Origin: Lachnospiraceae bacterium
GTDB lineage: Bacteria > Bacillota > Clostridia > Lachnospirales > Lachnospiraceae
Direction: 5' to 3'
NCBI GenBank assembly: GCA_017624495.1
Contig: JAGAMY010000035.1
Span: 1 to 36,920 of the forward strand
Length of the DNA: 36,920 nt
In this document: piece after piece, positions 33,657 to 36,920 of the stretch
Position numbering within the stretch: the stretch's first letter is position 1
How the letters are laid out: each line of letters starts with the position of its first letter
Program-made: the position numbers and the translations under genes
Notes under the pieces: generated by a model
What the model was told of the DNA's origin: nothing
What the model saw: only the letters and a program-made list of their open reading frames with translations
Databases searched by the model: none

Positions 33657-34913
33657 TTATGCACTTTTGGATTCTATTAATGCATTTTCTTCTTCTACCA
33701 TTTCTCTGGTAATCACACATTCTACAATGGATTCATCCGATGGTACTTTATACATTAAGTCCATCATGACACTTTCCATAATTGCCCGTAAGCCTCTTGC
33801 TCCCGTCTGTCTGTCTACAGATTTTTCCGCAACAGCTTCTAATGCCTCTTTTTCAAACTTCAATTCTACGCCGTCTAACTCGAACAGTTTTTCGTACTGT
33901 TTTACCAATGAGTTTCTAGGCTCTGTTAAAATACGAACCAACGCCTCTTTATCCAGAGAATCTAAGGACACTGTCATGGGTACACGACCGATAAATTCCG
34001 GTATCAGACCAAATTTAATGAAATCCTGTGGCATAGCTCGTTTGAATGCTTCTCCCACATTGACTTCTTTTTTATCCTTAACCTCTGCATTGAATCCGAT
34101 AGCTTTTTTGTCCATACGTCTTTCGATAATTTTTTCCAAACCATCAAAGGCTCCGCCACAGATAAAGAGAATGTTTGTCGTATCAATCTGGATAAGCTCC
34201 TGCTGTGGATGCTTTCTGCCGCCCTGTGGCGGAACTGATGCGACCGTGCCCTCTAAGATTTTTAATAATGCCTGCTGTACACCTTCACCGGATACATCTC
34301 TGGTGATGGATACATTTTCGGATTTTTTGGTAATTTTATCTATTTCATCAATATAAATAATTCCATGCTGGGCACGTTCTATATCGTAATCCGCAGCCTG
34401 AATAATTTTCAAAAGAATATTTTCCACATCTTCGCCTACATAACCGGCTTCTGTTAATGTGGTCGCATCCGCAATTGCAAAAGGCACATTTAAAATACGC
34501 GCTAATGTCTGCGCCAGATACGTCTTACCTGAACCGGTAGGTCCAAGCATTAGAATATTACTCTTCTGCAATTCCACATCCAAATCCCTGCCTGCAAGGA
34601 TTCTTTTATAATGGTTATAAACAGCCACGGATAATACTTTTTTTGCATCATCCTGTCCGATAACATATTCATCCAGAAAAGCTTTCATTTCTTCCGGTTT
34701 TAACAGATTAATCTCCGGTTCTTCCGAAATAAATCCTTCTTCTGCTTCTAATTCCTCTTCAATAATTTCTGCGCAGATGTCTACACATTCATCACAAATA
34801 TATACGCCATTTGCATTTGGTCCAGCTATCATTTTTCTGACCTGCAGCTGGGATTTTCCACAAAATGAACAGCGTACTCTACCCTCACCACCAAGGTTAT
34901 TTCTTCCTGCCAT
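33657..34913 (-). CDS. clpX: ATP-dependent Clp protease ATPase subunit ClpX
   Basis: A 418-aa AAA+ unfoldase. Zinc-binding domain with Cys15, Cys18, Cys40 and Cys43; Walker A GPTGSGKT (124-131); Walker [10 protein letters not shown]; the IGF-like ClpP-docking loop reads IGF as 'AIGFNAE'. GGAG lies 7 bases before the ATG. It directly follows clpP, and the two proteins form the ClpXP protease. Confidence 0.96.
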   Translation of the reverse strand: MAGRNNLGGEGRVRCSFCGKSQLQVRKMIAGPNANGVYICDECVDICAEIIEEELEAEEGFISEEPEINLLKPEEMKAFLDEYVIGQDDAKKVLSVAVYNHYKRILAGRDLDVELQKSNILMLGPTGSGKTYLAQTLARILNVPFAIADATTLTEAGYVGEDVENILLKIIQAADYDIERAQHGIIYIDEIDKITKKSENVSITRDVSGEGVQQALLKILEGTVASVPPQGGRKHPQQELIQIDTTNILFICGGAFDGLEKIIERRMDKKAIGFNAEVKDKKEVNVGEAFKRAMPQDFIKFGLIPEFIGRVPMTVSLDSLDKEALVRILTEPRNSLVKQYEKLFELDGVELKFEKEALEAVAEKSVDRQTGARGLRAIMESVMMDLMYKVPSDESIVECVITREMVEEENALIESKSA

Positions 34914-34930
34914 AACTTCACTCCATAACC

Positions 34931-34976
34931 CTATTTAAGCCGACGAGACCTTTTAGGGTACACGTCGGCTAAATAG
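34931..34976 (-). other. Long hairpin without T-run between clpP and clpX
   Basis: CTATTTAAGCCGACG (34931-34945) pairs with CGTCGGCTAAATAG (34963-34976): 14 bp with one bulged A, plus an inner ACC/GGT stem. Read on minus it is followed by GGTTATGGAG, the clpX ribosome site, not by T. It may be a processing or mRNA-stability element setting the clpP:clpX ratio. Confidence 0.6.
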
Positions 34977-34983
34977 CTTTCTA

Positions 34984-35568
34984 CTATTCCCGATTTTTAA
35001 TTACATAATCAATAAGTCCATATTCCTTTGCTTCTTCAGCGGAAAGATAATAATCTCTTTCTGTATCCGCAGCAACCTTTTCATAGGACTGACCTGTATT
35101 TTCTGCTAAAATCTGATTTAATTTCTTTTTGGTCTTTAAGATATTTTCAGCAGCGATTTCAATTTCAGTTGCCTGACCTTTTGCACCACCGGATGGCTGA
35201 TGAATCATGACTTCTGCATTTGGAAGTGCCATTCTCTTGCCCTTAGCACCACCGGCTAATAAAAATGCTCCCATGCTGGCTGCAAGACCGATACAAATCG
35301 TAGACACATCACATTTAATGTATTGCATGGTATCATAAATTGCCATACCTGCTGTTACCATACCACCCGGAGAGTTGATATATAACTGAATATCCTTTCC
35401 CGGATCTTCGGATTCTAAGAATAATAACTGTGCTACAACAAGACTTGCTGTCGTTTCATTTACTTCTTCACCCAAAAAGATAATTCTATCCTTTAATAAT
35501 CTTGAATAAATATCGTAATTACGTTCTCCCCTGCTGGTCTGTTCAACGACATAAGGTACTAAACTCAT
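34984..35568 (-). CDS. clpP: ATP-dependent Clp protease proteolytic subunit ClpP
   Basis: A 194-aa serine protease of the usual length. Catalytic Ser98 (AASMGA), His123 (MIHQPSGG) and Asp172 (TERDYYLS). AAGGAGG lies 7 bases before the ATG. Between tig and clpX, the common tig-clpP-clpX order. Confidence 0.97.
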   Translation of the reverse strand: MSLVPYVVEQTSRGERNYDIYSRLLKDRIIFLGEEVNETTASLVVAQLLFLESEDPGKDIQLYINSPGGMVTAGMAIYDTMQYIKCDVSTICIGLAASMGAFLLAGGAKGKRMALPNAEVMIHQPSGGAKGQATEIEIAAENILKTKKKLNQILAENTGQSYEKVAADTERDYYLSAEEAKEYGLIDYVIKNRE

Positions 35569-35609
35569 TGTTTTTGCCTCCTTACTTTATTCCCATGATT
35601 TAAAACAGA

Positions 35610-35629
35610 CCGGCTCGAACCTGAGCCGG
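35610..35629 (-). terminator. Terminator after tig
   Basis: On minus, CCGGCTC pairs with GAGCCGG around AGGTTC, a GC-rich stem followed by TCTGTTTTAAATC. It separates tig from clpP at least in part. Confidence 0.65.
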
Positions 35630-35660
35630 CCTGCCGCAAATAACCTGCCTGTTCTAGTGC

Positions 35661-36920
35661 TTATTCAGCATCTTCTTCTTTTTCTTTTTTGGATTTAGCT
35701 TTTGCGCGCTCTTTGATGTTGTCCATGATTAATTCAACTGCTTTCTGGATAGCAATATCTTTCTTCATAGATTCTTTCTCAGCGTCACCAACAAGCTCTT
35801 TTAACTTGTCAGCTTCCATACCGTACATAGCTGCCATCTTTTCGATTTCTGCCATTACGTCTTCTTCGGAAACTTCAATGTTTTCGTCTTTTGCAATCTG
35901 TTCTAATACAAGACTGCTCTGGATACGATATAATGCTTCCGGTTTTACCTGCTCTTTCATCTTATCCATTGTCACACCTGAGAACTGCATATACTGTTCA
36001 AAGCTTAAGCCCTGCTGAGCAATTCTCTGTGCAAATTCTTCAATCATGGTTTCTACCTGTGTATCTAACATTGCATCAGGAATTTCCATGGAAGATTTAT
36101 CAACAATTTTTCTAATTGCTTCATCTTCTTTTGTACGTTTCGCATCAGCTTCTTTTCTTTCTGCTAATTTTGCTTTAACGTCTTCTTTGTACTCTGCTAA
36201 TGTATCAAATTCAGAAACATCCTGTGCAAATTCATCATCTAACTCAGGAAGTTCTTTTGCTTTGATTTCATTTACTTTTACTTTGAATACTGCTGCTTTT
36301 CCTGCTAATTCAGGTGCATGGTATTCTTCTGGGAAAGTAACGTTTACTTCTACTTCATCACCAGTGTTCTTTCCTACTAACTGCTCTTCAAATGTATCGA
36401 TGAAGGAATGGGAACCGATAACTAAGGAGTGGTTCTCACCTTTTCCACCTTCAAATGCAACACCATCTACAAATCCTTCGTAGTCGATAACTGCTGTATC
36501 GCCATCAACGATTGCACGGTCTTCTACTGTGATTGTTCTTGCGTTGTTATTTCTTTCTCTTTCTACTTCTGCATCAACTTCTTCGTCTATTACAGTTGTA
36601 TCAATCTTTGTAACTGTTACACCCATATATTTGCCAAGGGTAACTTCCGGTCTTACTGCTACTTCTGCTGTAAAGATAAATGGTTTGCCTTTTTCAATCT
36701 GTGTTACTTCGATAGTAGGACGGGAAACGATGTCTGCACCGCTTTCGTCTACTGCTGGTCCGTAGTTTTCCTGAATCAGCATATTTGCTGCATCTTCAAA
36801 GAAGATTTCAGGTCCATACATTTTTTCAATCATATTTCTTGGCACTTTACCTTTACGGAAACCTGGAAGGCTGATTTTATTTTTCTGCTTTAAATAAGCT
36901 TTCTGTAATGCCTCTTCTAA
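35661..36920 (-). CDS. tig: Trigger factor, N-terminus beyond the window
   Basis: Ribosome-associated chaperone. 420 residues are visible; the frame is open to the right edge and continues into ISLPGFRKGKVP, the ribosome-binding signature 'GFRKGK', so the true start lies outside. After the ribosome-binding region comes the FKBP-like domain (AVIDYEGFVDG, then GSHSFIDTFEEQLVG) and the helical C-terminal domain (LDTQVETMIEEF). It ends in a Lys/Glu-rich tail. It is followed by a terminator and then clpP. Confidence 0.95.
   Translation of the reverse strand, partial: LEEALQKAYLKQKNKISLPGFRKGKVPRNMIEKMYGPEIFFEDAANMLIQENYGPAVDESGADIVSRPTIEVTQIEKGKPFIFTAEVAVRPEVTLGKYMGVTVTKIDTTVIDEEVDAEVERERNNNARTITVEDRAIVDGDTAVIDYEGFVDGVAFEGGKGENHSLVIGSHSFIDTFEEQLVGKNTGDEVEVNVTFPEEYHAPELAGKAAVFKVKVNEIKAKELPELDDEFAQDVSEFDTLAEYKEDVKAKLAERKEADAKRTKEDEAIRKIVDKSSMEIPDAMLDTQVETMIEEFAQRIAQQGLSFEQYMQFSGVTMDKMKEQVKPEALYRIQSSLVLEQIAKDENIEVSEEDVMAEIEKMAAMYGMEADKLKELVGDAEKESMKKDIAIQKAVELIMDNIKERAKAKSKKEKEEDAE

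Noticed and set aside
33574-33660. CIRCE or CtsR heat-shock operator near clpX/lon
   Set aside because: No TTAGCACTC-type inverted repeat or CtsR heptad repeat could be seen; the hairpin is better explained as a terminator.
33640-34356. 238-codon plus-strand frame opposite clpX
   Set aside because: Ser/Thr-rich reverse reading of clpX without any ribosome binding site.

Overview
The window looks like chromosomal DNA of an AT-rich, spore-forming, motile Firmicute, most likely a Lachnospiraceae member (Roseburia/Agathobacter-like). The evidence is a spoVA locus, a T-box ahead of thrS, a DUF4250 gene, a FlxA-like gene, two chemoreceptors, GH2/GH3/GH13 enzymes with a GPH sugar symporter, and purine-rich Shine-Dalgarno sites before almost every gene. 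The family assignment is inference from gene content. Most genes are on the minus strand; the plus strand carries only an AraC regulator, a FlxA-like gene, a split ThrE-type exporter and a small GRAM-like protein.

Left part (1-5700): a partial minus-strand gene runs off the left edge. Next come an alpha/beta-hydrolase and a MarR - flavodoxin - DUF6544-like operon. Palindromes of the type GGTAAT-N2-ATTACC lie in the marR promoter and a related palindrome lies in the hydrolase promoter, so MarR probably controls both. A threonyl-tRNA synthetase without a TGS domain follows, preceded by a full T-box leader.

Carbohydrate and motility part (5700-15900): a six-helix chemoreceptor has its own strong promoter and an attenuator-like leader. 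A GPH symporter - HAD phosphatase - GH3 operon is divergent from an AraC regulator. A FlxA-like coiled-coil gene and a GH2 beta-glycosidase converge on a shared terminator. Together these look like a beta-glycoside utilisation locus next to motility functions.

Accessory and sporulation part (16000-25500): an AbiEi/AbiEii (type IV toxin-antitoxin) pair sits directly downstream of a short spoVA operon. That operon reads small membrane ORF - spoVAA - spoVAB - unknown 107-aa ORF - spoVAC, and starts at a near-perfect sigma-G promoter. The 53-aa first gene begins with GTG and is easily missed. A two-gene ThrE-like exporter is transcribed away from it. It converges on a second chemoreceptor fused at its C-terminus to a YcgR/YpfA-like plus PilZ module, which implies c-di-GMP input to chemotaxis. 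A DUF1846 gene and a GRAM-like gene are divergent.

Right part (25500-36920): a cytoplasmic GH13 amylase is followed, reading right to left, by the proteostasis and metal block tig - clpP - clpX - lon - engB - znuA - znuC - znuB - ppiC - DUF4250. From lon to DUF4250 the genes are almost without gaps and often overlap. This joins protein quality control, ribosome assembly and zinc/manganese uptake in one probable transcript. ZnuA carries a four-copy, 36-bp His/Glu repeat. The trigger factor gene runs off the right edge.

The items most worth following up are the chemoreceptor-PilZ fusion, the sigma-G-driven small membrane gene with the unknown ORF inside the shortened spoVA operon, and the short attenuator-like leader of the first chemoreceptor. 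No CRISPR array, rRNA, tRNA or complete insertion sequence was seen. No stretch longer than 300 bases is without a gene or an assigned leader.
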